This document shows, in pieces, positions 11,669 to 19,311 of a stretch of DNA of 64,000 bases (positions are counted from its first letter, which is position 1; each line of letters begins with the position of its first letter). The position numbers and the translations under genes are program-made. Under the pieces are notes generated by a model that had not been told where the DNA came from, searched no databases, and saw only the letters and a list, made by a program, of their open reading frames with translations. The stretch comes from Flavobacterium keumense (lineage in GTDB: Bacteria > Bacteroidota > Bacteroidia > Flavobacteriales > Flavobacteriaceae): positions 1,364,001 to 1,428,000 of the forward strand of contig NZ_CP092332.1 in the NCBI RefSeq assembly GCF_029866485.1, written 5' to 3'.

Positions 11669-12108
11669 CTAGCGATTTCAATATCCTTAATGAATTCGTC
11701 GTATTCGGCATAAAACAATTCTAGAGCGGTCATTTTTTCGTTGAAAAAGTCAAAAATGGTATCCCAATAATTCCGATTACTAACGCTTACTCCGTTTTGT
11801 TCTACCCAAATTCGGCTTATAGTTTTACCGTTTTCCAAATAGTAATTTTTTTCAAAAACCAAATCAGATACAAACTCTTCTTCTAGAATGTTTTTTAGAG
11901 TTTCTAATTTTTCAAAGTAGGCGATTCGCTTTTCGTCGTTGCGAGGTTCAATGTCGATAAGGACTTGTGCTTTTTTATTGTCAACATAAAATTTAAATGC
12001 AAAATCTTTGATTTTGGTATCATACAACAGCCATTTTCTAGGATATTTTTCGGCGAAGGCAATCCAAAATTCGCGTTTCAATCGTTGAGCTTCCTCTTTA
12101 CTGTACAT
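11665..12108 (-). CDS. DUF4268 domain-containing protein
   Basis: A 147-residue soluble protein. The N-terminal KEEAQRLKREFWIAFAEKYPRKWLLYDTKIKD, the central VLIDIEPRNDEKRIAYFEKL and the C-terminal FFNEKMTALELFYAEYDEFIKDI are typical of the DUF4268 family, which in other proteins occurs at the end of nuclease-related architectures; here it stands alone. The function is unknown. Its promoter overlaps the start of the divergent Nudix gene. Confidence 0.75.
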   Translation of the reverse strand: MYSKEEAQRLKREFWIAFAEKYPRKWLLYDTKIKDFAFKFYVDNKKAQVLIDIEPRNDEKRIAYFEKLETLKNILEEEFVSDLVFEKNYYLENGKTISRIWVEQNGVSVSNRNYWDTIFDFFNEKMTALELFYAEYDEFIKDIEIAS

Positions 12109-12181
12109 AGGTTTTTGTTTTGGTACCAGAAAGTTTGCGTACTTGCTTTTTCTAAACTATATTTATATGTTGTTTGTTCCT

Positions 12182-12212
12182 GCAAAAATAGGTTTTGATT
12201 ATGGATTTTCAA
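12182..12212 (-). promoter_or_regulatory. promoter for the DUF4268 gene
   Basis: On the minus strand, TTG (12212-12210), a 19-base spacer and TATTTTTGC (12190-12182) fit the Bacteroidota -33/-7 pattern. The -33 part lies inside the first codons of the divergent Nudix gene. Confidence 0.6.
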
Positions 12213-12845
12213 GAATTTTTACAGTTTGTTCCTAAATTAATTGTAGCCAATCTCCCTGCAACGGCAGCGCATGCTAAAATGGCTCCTTTGGAACGTTTGG
12301 CTAATTTGGAAAACCCCTCTTTTGCAAACAAAAATCCAAGAACTGCTGCGGTATTGATGCTGTGTTATCCAAAAAATGGACTCACTCATTTAGTTTTGAT
12401 TGTTCGCAATTCGTATAAAGGCGTGCATTCTGCCCAAATCGCTTTCCCAGGGGGCAAGTACGAAAAAGAGGATGCGAATTTTGCAGCTACTGCAATTCGA
12501 GAAACGTATGAAGAAGTGGGCATTCATCCTGATAAAATTGAGATTGTAAAGTCATTTACGGAAGTGTATATTCCGCCGAGTAATTTTATGGTGTATCCTT
12601 ATTTAGGAATTTGCAGTGAAGAAATCACATTTAGCCCAGATCCTTTAGAAGTCGCAGAAATTATTGAACTTCCGTTAGCTACTTTTTTGAGTGACACCCT
12701 AATTGTAACTACTCAGATGCAAACTTCGTATGCAAATTCAATTGACGTTCCTGCTTTTGAAATAGAAAGTCATATTGTTTGGGGAGCTACTGCGATGATG
12801 TTGAGTGAGTTGAAAGAAGTCTTTGTGAGTGCTTTTAATTCATAA
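12201..12845 (+). CDS. CoA pyrophosphatase-type Nudix hydrolase
   Basis: A Nudix hydrolase of 214 residues when started at the ATG at 12201 (an in-frame TTG two codons upstream is less likely). The Nudix box is visible at residues about 85-107, GG(x)5E(x)7RETYEEVG. Just before it, VRNSYKGVHSAQIAFPGG matches the extra signature that marks the coenzyme A/NADH pyrophosphatase branch (NuDC/PCD1-like), which hydrolyses CoA and its derivatives to 3',5'-ADP and phosphopantetheine. It is divergently transcribed from the DUF4268 gene and precedes the acyltransferase gene, which has its own promoter. Confidence 0.88.
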   Translation: MDFQEFLQFVPKLIVANLPATAAHAKMAPLERLANLENPSFANKNPRTAAVLMLCYPKNGLTHLVLIVRNSYKGVHSAQIAFPGGKYEKEDANFAATAIRETYEEVGIHPDKIEIVKSFTEVYIPPSNFMVYPYLGICSEEITFSPDPLEVAEIIELPLATFLSDTLIVTTQMQTSYANSIDVPAFEIESHIVWGATAMMLSELKEVFVSAFNS

Positions 12846-12866
12846 TTTTTTCTGGCTAGTGGTTCA

Positions 12867-12898
12867 TTTGCACCCAAAAATAAATTTTGTATGTTTGT
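12867..12898 (+). promoter_or_regulatory. promoter for the PlsC-like gene
   Basis: TTTG at 12867-12870, a 19-base spacer and TATGTTTGT at 12890-12898 match the Bacteroidota sigma-A pattern. It ends 32 bases before the ATG at 12931. Confidence 0.7.
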
Positions 12899-12930
12899 TT
12901 TTTTTAAATATTTAAAAATACAATTTATTT

Positions 12931-13740
12931 ATGGGATTGTTAAAGAGAAATCCTTTTGGTCATATCCTATTTATTAAAAAGTGGCTCATCCGAGTTTTAG
13001 GATGTTTGACTCACAGGCGTTACAGAGGATTTAACGAATTGCAAATAGAAGGTTCTGAAATAATTAAGAGCTTGCCAGATACCAATGTTTTATTTATTTC
13101 CAATCATCAAACCTATTTTGCTGATGTAGTGGCGATGTTTCATGTGTTCAATGCGAGTTTGAGTGGTCGTACCGATTCCATTAAAAATGTAGGGTATTTA
13201 TGGCAACCTAAAATGAATATTTATTATGTCGCTGCAAAAGAAACCATGCAAGCAGGCTTATTACCTAGAATTTTGGCGTATGTAGGCGCTATTACTGTAG
13301 AGCGTACTTGGCGATCTAAAGGGGTTGATGTGACCGAGAAAAGAGAAGTGAATCCAAACGATACGGAGAATATAAAAATTGCGTTAGCTGACGGTTGGGT
13401 AATTACATTTCCACAAGGCACTACCAAATCTTTTAAACCAGTTCGAAAAGGTACAGCACATATTATTAAGCAGCATAAACCAATTGTAGTGCCTATTGTA
13501 ATTGATGGCTTTAGACGCTCATTTGATAAAAAAGGATTGCGAATGAAAAAGAAAGGCATCTTACAATCATTTATCATCAAAGAACCTTTAGCAATTGATT
13601 ATGAAAACGATACCATTGACGAAATTGTTGAAAAAGTAGAATATGCAATTGAGCAGCATCCTTCTTTCTTGAAAGTAATTCCAGCTGAAGAGATCGAAGA
13701 GCAAGAACGTTTAAATTCGCTACGAAATTGGGAATGTTAG
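12931..13740 (+). CDS. divergent 1-acyl-glycerol-3-phosphate acyltransferase (PlsC-like)
   Basis: A 269-residue protein of the lysophospholipid acyltransferase superfamily. The acceptor motif is seen as SNHQTYFAD, but the spacing between His59 and Asp65 is five residues, not the canonical four. The third motif reads FPQGTTK, with Gln162 where most PlsC enzymes have Glu (FPEGTRS). VVPIVIDGFRRSF corresponds to motif IV. The fold assignment is firm; the acyl acceptor and even activity are uncertain because of the altered motifs. It has a good promoter and a strong bidirectional terminator, so it is probably monocistronic. Confidence 0.8.
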   Translation: MGLLKRNPFGHILFIKKWLIRVLGCLTHRRYRGFNELQIEGSEIIKSLPDTNVLFISNHQTYFADVVAMFHVFNASLSGRTDSIKNVGYLWQPKMNIYYVAAKETMQAGLLPRILAYVGAITVERTWRSKGVDVTEKREVNPNDTENIKIALADGWVITFPQGTTKSFKPVRKGTAHIIKQHKPIVVPIVIDGFRRSFDKKGLRMKKKGILQSFIIKEPLAIDYENDTIDEIVEKVEYAIEQHPSFLKVIPAEEIEEQERLNSLRNWEC

Positions 13741-13743
13741 TAT

Positions 13744-13769
13744 AAAAAAGAGGCAATTGCCTCTTTTTT
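13744..13769. terminator. bidirectional terminator, PlsC-like gene / sigma operon
   Basis: A perfect 26-base palindrome centred on GAGGCAATTGCCTC with A-runs and T-runs on both sides. It serves the convergent acyltransferase gene and the membrane-protein gene, whose stop codon overlaps its end. Confidence 0.92.
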
Positions 13770-14383
13770 TATGATTCTATTTTTTGAAGTTCTTCGTAAT
13801 TGTCTTTTAATTTCTTTAGGAAATTGCCGTAAAGAAGTTTGTAGAACAACCAAATTCCTAACATAGTAACAATCATTATAAATCCAATAGCTAAAAAGTT
13901 ATTTTCATCTAATACTTTTTTGTATTGTGATGGGTTAGCCGAATTATATCCGTCATTAAATGAGGCAATCCCAGTGTAAACACCCACAATTCCACCAATA
14001 ATAATATTCCAAAAGATATAATACGTTACAATTTTTCTTGTTCGTAAAATGCCAGTTATTAGTTTTTTGGATGAATCAAGTGAAGAAATCGTTTTATAGT
14101 TCTTATAGAATAGAAAAATAAAACTTGTTATTACGATATAATTTGTAATGTCAACAATATGCAAGTAAGGGTGATTACTATTTATAGCTTTCATTCTATC
14201 ATCACTTAATAACAATCCGATCCCATTCAAAATAACAAATTCTAAAATGCTCACAATTAAAATCCACTTCACTACTGAAGATGATTTTTTGTGAATCATT
14301 GCATAAATATCTTTTTCGCTCAATTGTTCAAAAGAAGTTGCATTCTTTTGCCAGTCTTTCTTTAGTAAATCCAGCTCTTTCAT
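13769..14383 (-). CDS. membrane protein coupled to ECF sigma factor, putative anti-sigma partner
   Basis: A 204-residue protein with a short cytoplasmic head (MKELDLLKKDWQKN, then about 40 residues) followed by four hydrophobic segments at about residues 40-60, 78-98, 120-142 and 165-185, and a charged C-terminus. Its start overlaps the stop of the sigma-factor gene by 4 bases (ATGA), so translation is probably coupled. In this position many ECF operons encode the anti-sigma factor; no zinc-binding HxxxCxxC motif is visible, so that role is inference. I do not recognise an enzymatic family. Confidence 0.7.
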   Translation of the reverse strand: MKELDLLKKDWQKNATSFEQLSEKDIYAMIHKKSSSVVKWILIVSILEFVILNGIGLLLSDDRMKAINSNHPYLHIVDITNYIVITSFIFLFYKNYKTISSLDSSKKLITGILRTRKIVTYYIFWNIIIGGIVGVYTGIASFNDGYNSANPSQYKKVLDENNFLAIGFIMIVTMLGIWLFYKLLYGNFLKKLKDNYEELQKIES

Positions 14384-14883
14384 ATTCCTTTAGGATTTAA
14401 TAGTTTTTTTAATTTTCCTTTAATTCGGTTCATCTTTACTCTAGCATTCACTTCGCTAATCCCTAAGGTTTCGGCAATTTCAGTGTAATCTTTGTCTTCC
14501 AAATACATAAAAATGAGGGCTTTTTCTATGTCATTCAATTGGTAAACGGCTTGGTATAATAATTTGAGTTGTTCTTCTTCTTCGTAATTGTATTGAACTT
14601 CGGGGACAAAGTGAGAATTGCCTTCATAGCCTACTGTGTTTATGGAACGCTTCGTCTTTCGGTATAGAGTAATGGCAGTATTCAAAGCAACACGATACGC
14701 CCAAGTTGAAAATTTACTGTCGCCTCTAAACTTAGGATAGGCTTTCCAAAGCTGAATTGTAATTTCTTGGAACAAATCTTTGTGCGCGTCTTCATCCTCA
14801 GTATACAATCTACATATTTTGTGGATTATATTCTGATTCTCTCGCAGTTGCTGTACAAAAGAGTGTTCTAAGTCCGATTTCAT
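14380..14883 (-). CDS. ECF RNA polymerase sigma factor
   Basis: A 167-residue sigma-70 family factor. Region 2 contains YTEDEDAHKDLFQEITIQLWKAYPKFRGDSKFSTWAYRVALNTAITLYRK, which binds core polymerase and the -10 element. Region 4 (residues about 115-160) has an HTH in YTEIAETLGISEVNARVKMNRIKGKLKKLL. It heads a two-gene operon with the membrane protein downstream. A tandem repeat containing two TTTGC cores lies 45-70 bases upstream and could matter for its expression. Confidence 0.93.
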   Translation of the reverse strand: MKSDLEHSFVQQLRENQNIIHKICRLYTEDEDAHKDLFQEITIQLWKAYPKFRGDSKFSTWAYRVALNTAITLYRKTKRSINTVGYEGNSHFVPEVQYNYEEEEQLKLLYQAVYQLNDIEKALIFMYLEDKDYTEIAETLGISEVNARVKMNRIKGKLKKLLNPKGI

Positions 14884-14928
14884 ATTGGGGTTAGTAGTAT
14901 ATTTTGGGATTATGTTACATCATTTCAC

Positions 14929-14949
14929 CGCAAAGACGCAAAGACGCAA
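14929..14949. repeat. short tandem repeat upstream of ECF sigma gene
   Basis: The eight-base unit CGCAAAGA is present twice, followed by a partial CGCAA. Read on the minus strand it gives TTTGCG cores at 8-base pitch, 46-66 bases upstream of the sigma-factor start. Confidence 0.6.
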
Positions 14950-15005
14950 TTTTTGCATTTAATTTTTGCAATTGATATTGAATTTGATTTTTGACATTGT
15001 TAATT

Positions 15006-16067
15006 TCACAAGGGTTTGTTTTTGTAATAATTGACCATTAAGTTCACAAATTTACTATAGCCTTCCATTCCGTCTTTTTGTTGGTTCCATTTTAAAAAAG
15101 TATCATAAAACAAATGGAATCCTGTTTCGATTGGAGTTTCATAAGCTTTCCAAAAGTCATTGCTCTCTTTATAATTTTGTAAAATACCGGGATGAACAGT
15201 TTGGACTAATTGCTTGTAAACAGCTTTATTTCGTACTTGCCAATTGGCTAAAGAATACCGCAAAGCGAAACTATATCCGGAGTATTTAAAATACAAGTCC
15301 TTGTTTTTTACCGATGCCATAAATCCGATAAAATTGCATTCACTTTCGCTGGCATAACCCATTTGGTGTGCCATTTCGTGACAACTTGTAGTAGGCGAGT
15401 GGTACATTGGTAGTAAGTAGTTCACTTGGGCTTCATTGGTAAACGGATTCAAATAGCCACCAAAACCCATATAGGTTAGTGGCAAGCTAAAGAGTGATTT
15501 TTTAGCGCTTAGTTCAGAATAATTGAAAAAAGGATATTCGTTTGCAAGTGTTCGATAACCATTCAAATTCATTGTAAAAACTTGTTCTTGCGAATACGGA
15601 AATACAATTTTCGAATTTTTATTTTGTGTTATTTCCAACTGAATAGCATTCGTTTTAGCAATTAATTTTTTGGTGAAAAGCAATAAATCGGCATCAGTGT
15701 AGTCCCGTTCAATTTTCATTTTCTCAAAAAGAGGTTGGCGATGATAATTAAAACCCCAAAGCAAATGAAACGCAAAATAAATCACTGAAAAACAACTTAC
15801 TATTTTTAGTATATTATTTTTCCAATGGGTATTCCAAGACTTTCGATTGGTCCAAATCCATTTTATCCCGAATACAATCAATACAAAATACAGCAGATCT
15901 CCAACTGAAAAAGGAATGTTCCCAAATAGCATTCGAAGTGATTTTGAAATGATTGGATAGAGTCCGTTACTGTACCATCGTTCCACCATTTCATGGAAAA
16001 GACCAAGAAATGGAATCAAAATGATTTGAATCAAAAGAAAATAGGAAAGTAGATTTTGGCGTTTCAC
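15006..16067 (-). CDS. DUF3810 family membrane protein, putative zinc metallopeptidase
   Basis: A 353-residue protein with hydrophobic segments at the N-terminus (residues about 8-25, 50-68 and 85-105) and a large domain beyond. Residues around 225 read SCHEMAHQMGYASESECNFIGF: HEMAH is the HExxH zinc signature, with a Glu about 10 residues later as a possible third ligand. This fits DUF3810, a Bacteroidota family of suspected membrane metallopeptidases. The substrate is unknown. Its stop lies about 120 bases beyond the sigma-factor start, so the two genes are probably separate units. Confidence 0.8.
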   Translation of the reverse strand: MKRQNLLSYFLLIQIILIPFLGLFHEMVERWYSNGLYPIISKSLRMLFGNIPFSVGDLLYFVLIVFGIKWIWTNRKSWNTHWKNNILKIVSCFSVIYFAFHLLWGFNYHRQPLFEKMKIERDYTDADLLLFTKKLIAKTNAIQLEITQNKNSKIVFPYSQEQVFTMNLNGYRTLANEYPFFNYSELSAKKSLFSLPLTYMGFGGYLNPFTNEAQVNYLLPMYHSPTTSCHEMAHQMGYASESECNFIGFMASVKNKDLYFKYSGYSFALRYSLANWQVRNKAVYKQLVQTVHPGILQNYKESNDFWKAYETPIETGFHLFYDTFLKWNQQKDGMEGYSKFVNLMVNYYKNKPL

Positions 16068-16128
16068 AAAATGTATTTTACGATGTAAATATAATCACAA
16101 TATCAATTCATAACGAATTTAAACTTTG

Positions 16129-16137
16129 TAACTTTGC
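16129..16137 (+). promoter_or_regulatory. candidate -7 box for pepD
   Basis: TAACTTTGC matches TANNTTTG and ends 30 bases before the ATG at 16168. Confidence 0.55.
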
Positions 16138-16167
16138 TCGTTTGATACTTAAAAAAGAATACACTAT

Positions 16168-17631
16168 ATGAGCCAAGAAATACGCAATTTAGAACCTAAA
16201 GTACTTTGGAATCAATTTGCTAATTTGAATGCGGTACCGCGCCCTTCTAAGAAAGAAGAACGAGTTATTGCCTTTATGAAAGACTTTGGAAACCAATTAG
16301 GATTGGAAACCTTTGAAGACGATATTCGCAATGTAATTATACGAAAGCCTGCGACTCCGGGAATGGAAAATAGAAAGCCAGTGGTGCTTCAAGGGCATTT
16401 GGATATGGTACATCAGAAAAATGCAGCTACTGTTTTTGATTTTGATACCCAAGGAATTGATATGTATGTGGATGGCGATTGGGTTCGTGCTCGTGGTACA
16501 ACTTTGGGTGCAGACAATGGACTTGGTGTTGCTGCAATTATGGCAATTTTGGAGAGTAAAGATATTCCGCATCCCGCTATTGAAGCCTTATTTACTATTG
16601 ATGAAGAAACAGGAATGACTGGCGCTTTGAACTTAAAAGGTGGAATTTTACAAGGGCAAATCCTTTTAAATTTAGATACTGAAGAAGATGATGAAATCGA
16701 CATTGGTTGCGCAGGCGGAATTGATGTGACAGCTACGGCTGAATATGATGAAGAGCCAACGCCAGAAGGTTCTGTAGGATATACGATTACTGTTAAAGGG
16801 TTAAATGGTGGCCATTCAGGAATGGATATTCATAAAGGATTAGGGAATGCTAACAAAATTATGAATCGCTTGTTGTTTGATGGTTTTGATAATTTTGGAT
16901 TGCAAATAGCTTCCATCCAGGGAGGAAGTTTGCGTAATGCTATTCCTCGTGAAAGTGTGGCACAAGTTACTATTGCAGAGGTATATGATGAGGCTTTTGT
17001 ATTTGACATGCAGCAAATCGTGAATGAAATTAAATTGGAATTACAAAGTACTGAACCTAATTTGGATATTGTTTTCGAAAAACTAGATACAGCTCCGGCA
17101 AAAGTCATGCCTTCTATTGCCCAATTTTATTTTGTTCGCGCAATGTACACCGCTCATAATGGTGTATATCGCATGAGTGCCGATTTTGATAATTTGGTAG
17201 AAACGTCAAATAATATTGCAAAAGTAGTTTTAGGTAATGGCCAACTTTCGGTGCAATGTCTAACACGTTCTTCTGTGGAATCGGCCAAAATGGATTTGGC
17301 TAACGCCTTGCGTTCAGCTTTTGAACTAATGGGCTGTGAAGTGGAATTTTCGGGTTCGTATCCAGGTTGGACACCAAATGCTAAATCAGAAATATTAGAT
17401 GTACTGACTTCAATTTATGAAAAACAAAATAATGAAAAGGCCAAAGTAGTCGCTTGTCACGCTGGTTTAGAGTGTGGTATTTTAGGAGCTAATTATCCTG
17501 AAATGGATATGATTTCTTTTGGACCAACCATTCACGGTGCGCATTCCCCTGACGAAAGAGCGAGTATTTCTTCGGCTCAGAAATTTTGGAAATTTTTAGT
17601 GGAGATTTTAGCTTCTATTCCAGTGAAGTAA
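16168..17631 (+). CDS. pepD: aminoacyl-histidine dipeptidase (M20, PepD/carnosinase-like)
   Basis: A 487-residue dinuclear zinc peptidase that splits dipeptides in the cytoplasm. Metal-site motifs are visible in order: QGHLDMVHQ (His77 and Asp79), GADNGLGVA with its Asp, DEETGMTGA with the catalytic Glu pair, NLDTEEDDE and, near the C-terminus, CHAGLECGI and FGPTIHGAHSPDERAS. The lid/dimerisation domain lies between (GLNGGHSGMDIHKG). The length is typical of PepD (about 485). It is a monocistronic gene with its own -7 box and a strong terminator. Confidence 0.95.
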   Translation: MSQEIRNLEPKVLWNQFANLNAVPRPSKKEERVIAFMKDFGNQLGLETFEDDIRNVIIRKPATPGMENRKPVVLQGHLDMVHQKNAATVFDFDTQGIDMYVDGDWVRARGTTLGADNGLGVAAIMAILESKDIPHPAIEALFTIDEETGMTGALNLKGGILQGQILLNLDTEEDDEIDIGCAGGIDVTATAEYDEEPTPEGSVGYTITVKGLNGGHSGMDIHKGLGNANKIMNRLLFDGFDNFGLQIASIQGGSLRNAIPRESVAQVTIAEVYDEAFVFDMQQIVNEIKLELQSTEPNLDIVFEKLDTAPAKVMPSIAQFYFVRAMYTAHNGVYRMSADFDNLVETSNNIAKVVLGNGQLSVQCLTRSSVESAKMDLANALRSAFELMGCEVEFSGSYPGWTPNAKSEILDVLTSIYEKQNNEKAKVVACHAGLECGILGANYPEMDMISFGPTIHGAHSPDERASISSAQKFWKFLVEILASIPVK

Positions 17632-17645
17632 TTATTATAAAGAAG

Positions 17646-17688
17646 AAACACAAAGCCTCATCTGTTTTATAGATGAGGCTTTGTGTTT
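17646..17688. terminator. bidirectional terminator after pepD
   Basis: Perfect 18-base arms (17646-17663 and 17671-17688, core AAAGCCTCATCT / AGATGAGGCTTT) around a seven-base loop. They end directly at the stop codon of the convergent gene at 17689. Confidence 0.92.
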
Positions 17689-18420
17689 TTAATTGTATTT
17701 TTCTCGATGTTTTTTGAGAACTAAAATGCTTTTATTTTGAATGGATTTAGGGAATTTTTTCCAATTTGAATCGTATTCAATTTGATAAGTATTTTCTGGA
17801 TTTCCAGCAGGATAAAAGGCAGTTGCTTTGGATTTGATAAATTCTTTTTTTAGACTGTTTTTAAAATAGGTGTAAATAATTTGTTTGTACGGTTTAGGAT
17901 CCAAACCATCACTTTCACCTAAATAAGTCAGATAAAATTCAGGAATACCATCCTTGTTTTCATCGCTTATAAAGCAGTTAGAATAATCAAATTCAGGCCA
18001 ATAGACCTCATTGCCAAAATCCTGAAATTTAATTTTTTCGATAATTCCACCGTGATCATGTAATAGTACAAAAGCGTATAGGTTATGCTTTGAAATAGTA
18101 AAAGGTTCGTTGTATTCTTTTGTGATTTTACCATTTATTCCATACACATTGGTACTGTCCCCGCCAAAATGTTCTAAACTTAAAATTTTCTTTTTAAAAA
18201 TAAATTCAAAATGACCTACTTCAGATTCACAATGGATAATCATTGTGGTTTTTCCAAATTTTTCTCTTTCGTACTGATAGTCTAGTTCGTTTAAAAAATC
18301 ATGATTGAAGGTAGTAGAATCTTTAGGATAGTAGAATGTTACATTTAAAGGTTTTAATTGCGCAATTGAATAGGAGCTTAAATTGATCAGCACTAAAATA
18401 AAAAGATTATTTAATTTCAT
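17689..18420 (-). CDS. exported protein, unknown function
   Basis: A 243-residue protein with a signal peptide (residues 1-20, ending SYSIAQ). I do not recognise the family with certainty. The segment ISDENKDGIPEFYLTYLGESDGLD resembles the DxDGxPE calcium-loop-like pattern found in flavobacterial surface proteins. No lipobox is present, so it is probably periplasmic. It sits downstream of the carboxypeptidase-regulatory-like gene on the same strand with a 37-base gap, so the two may be co-transcribed. Confidence 0.65.
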   Translation of the reverse strand: MKLNNLFILVLINLSSYSIAQLKPLNVTFYYPKDSTTFNHDFLNELDYQYEREKFGKTTMIIHCESEVGHFEFIFKKKILSLEHFGGDSTNVYGINGKITKEYNEPFTISKHNLYAFVLLHDHGGIIEKIKFQDFGNEVYWPEFDYSNCFISDENKDGIPEFYLTYLGESDGLDPKPYKQIIYTYFKNSLKKEFIKSKATAFYPAGNPENTYQIEYDSNWKKFPKSIQNKSILVLKKHREKYN

Positions 18421-18457
18421 AAGAATTGGGAGAGGGAGTAGTTTTAGTGTTGGGTTA

Positions 18458-19225
18458 TTATTTCTTTTTCAAAACTTTATATTCTTCATAACAACCGCTT
18501 ATGGCGTCTAGTATTTGTAAATCGTTTGCTGTTTGGATAAAAGATTCCGAGTAATTGCAACGTTGTAAAATTTCCGAAATTTCTTTGGTGTCAATTCCTA
18601 AAAGAGCGGTAACTGTTTCTCTATCGTATTTGGATTCTAAAAGTTTTCTAACCGTATCATCTTTTTTCATTTCTTTCAGTTTCTTGAGCTCTTTAGGCTT
18701 TTTTCCGAAGAAATTGTATAACATATCAGCCGGATTAAATATAGAACCCATGACACGTCCAAAGGCATTGGGAGAATATTCTCCAGCTTCGTAGCCTTGG
18801 GTTAAACCAGAAATGCTGTAACGGAAATTTTCTTTGGTAGGAATTAATTTAGAATCCACCTCAAGATAACCAGTTAAGTTAAAAGGACGAATGATAACTT
18901 CTTCTAAAGCAATGGCTTTTTCGGTCAATTGAATTCGGGTACTTTTATTTTTAATCCAGTCATTGGTTACCCTAACTCGTAGCGGTTGAAATCCTAAAAT
19001 TGTAAAGTGTAGTGTATCGTTTACTTGTACGCTGATTTCAAATCGCCCATTGGCATCCGATGTAGCACCACGGACCTTATTCAGATTGATAATGTTAACA
19101 TTAGATAGAGGTTCATTTGTATTGTCATTGACAATAATTCCCGATACTTTTTGGGAGGGTTCTACTTCTTGTGCACTAAGATGTACGGAAAGCAGTATAA
19201 AAAAGAAAACTACAAAATATTTCAT
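18458..19225 (-). CDS. exported protein with carboxypeptidase-regulatory-like (CarboxypepD_reg) domain
   Basis: A 255-residue protein. A signal peptide (residues 1-18, SVHLSAQ) is followed by a beta-sandwich domain at about residues 28-110: VSGIIVNDNTNEPLSNVNI, GATSDANGRFEISV and LHFTILGFQPLRV are the hallmark pieces. This domain is usually found at the N-terminus of TonB-dependent receptors; here it is free, with a unique helical C-terminal half (LKKLKEMKKDDTVRKLL ... LQILDAISGCYEEYKVLKKK). The role is unknown; a periplasmic or outer-membrane location is likely. Confidence 0.8.
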   Translation of the reverse strand: MKYFVVFFFILLSVHLSAQEVEPSQKVSGIIVNDNTNEPLSNVNIINLNKVRGATSDANGRFEISVQVNDTLHFTILGFQPLRVRVTNDWIKNKSTRIQLTEKAIALEEVIIRPFNLTGYLEVDSKLIPTKENFRYSISGLTQGYEAGEYSPNAFGRVMGSIFNPADMLYNFFGKKPKELKKLKEMKKDDTVRKLLESKYDRETVTALLGIDTKEISEILQRCNYSESFIQTANDLQILDAISGCYEEYKVLKKK

Positions 19226-19311
19226 AAACTGATTTAAGACTTTAAAAGTAATAAATCAGTTGGGAATATTTTGTAGTTTTTCTATAATTATAAGAAAATT
19301 AACAATACTAG

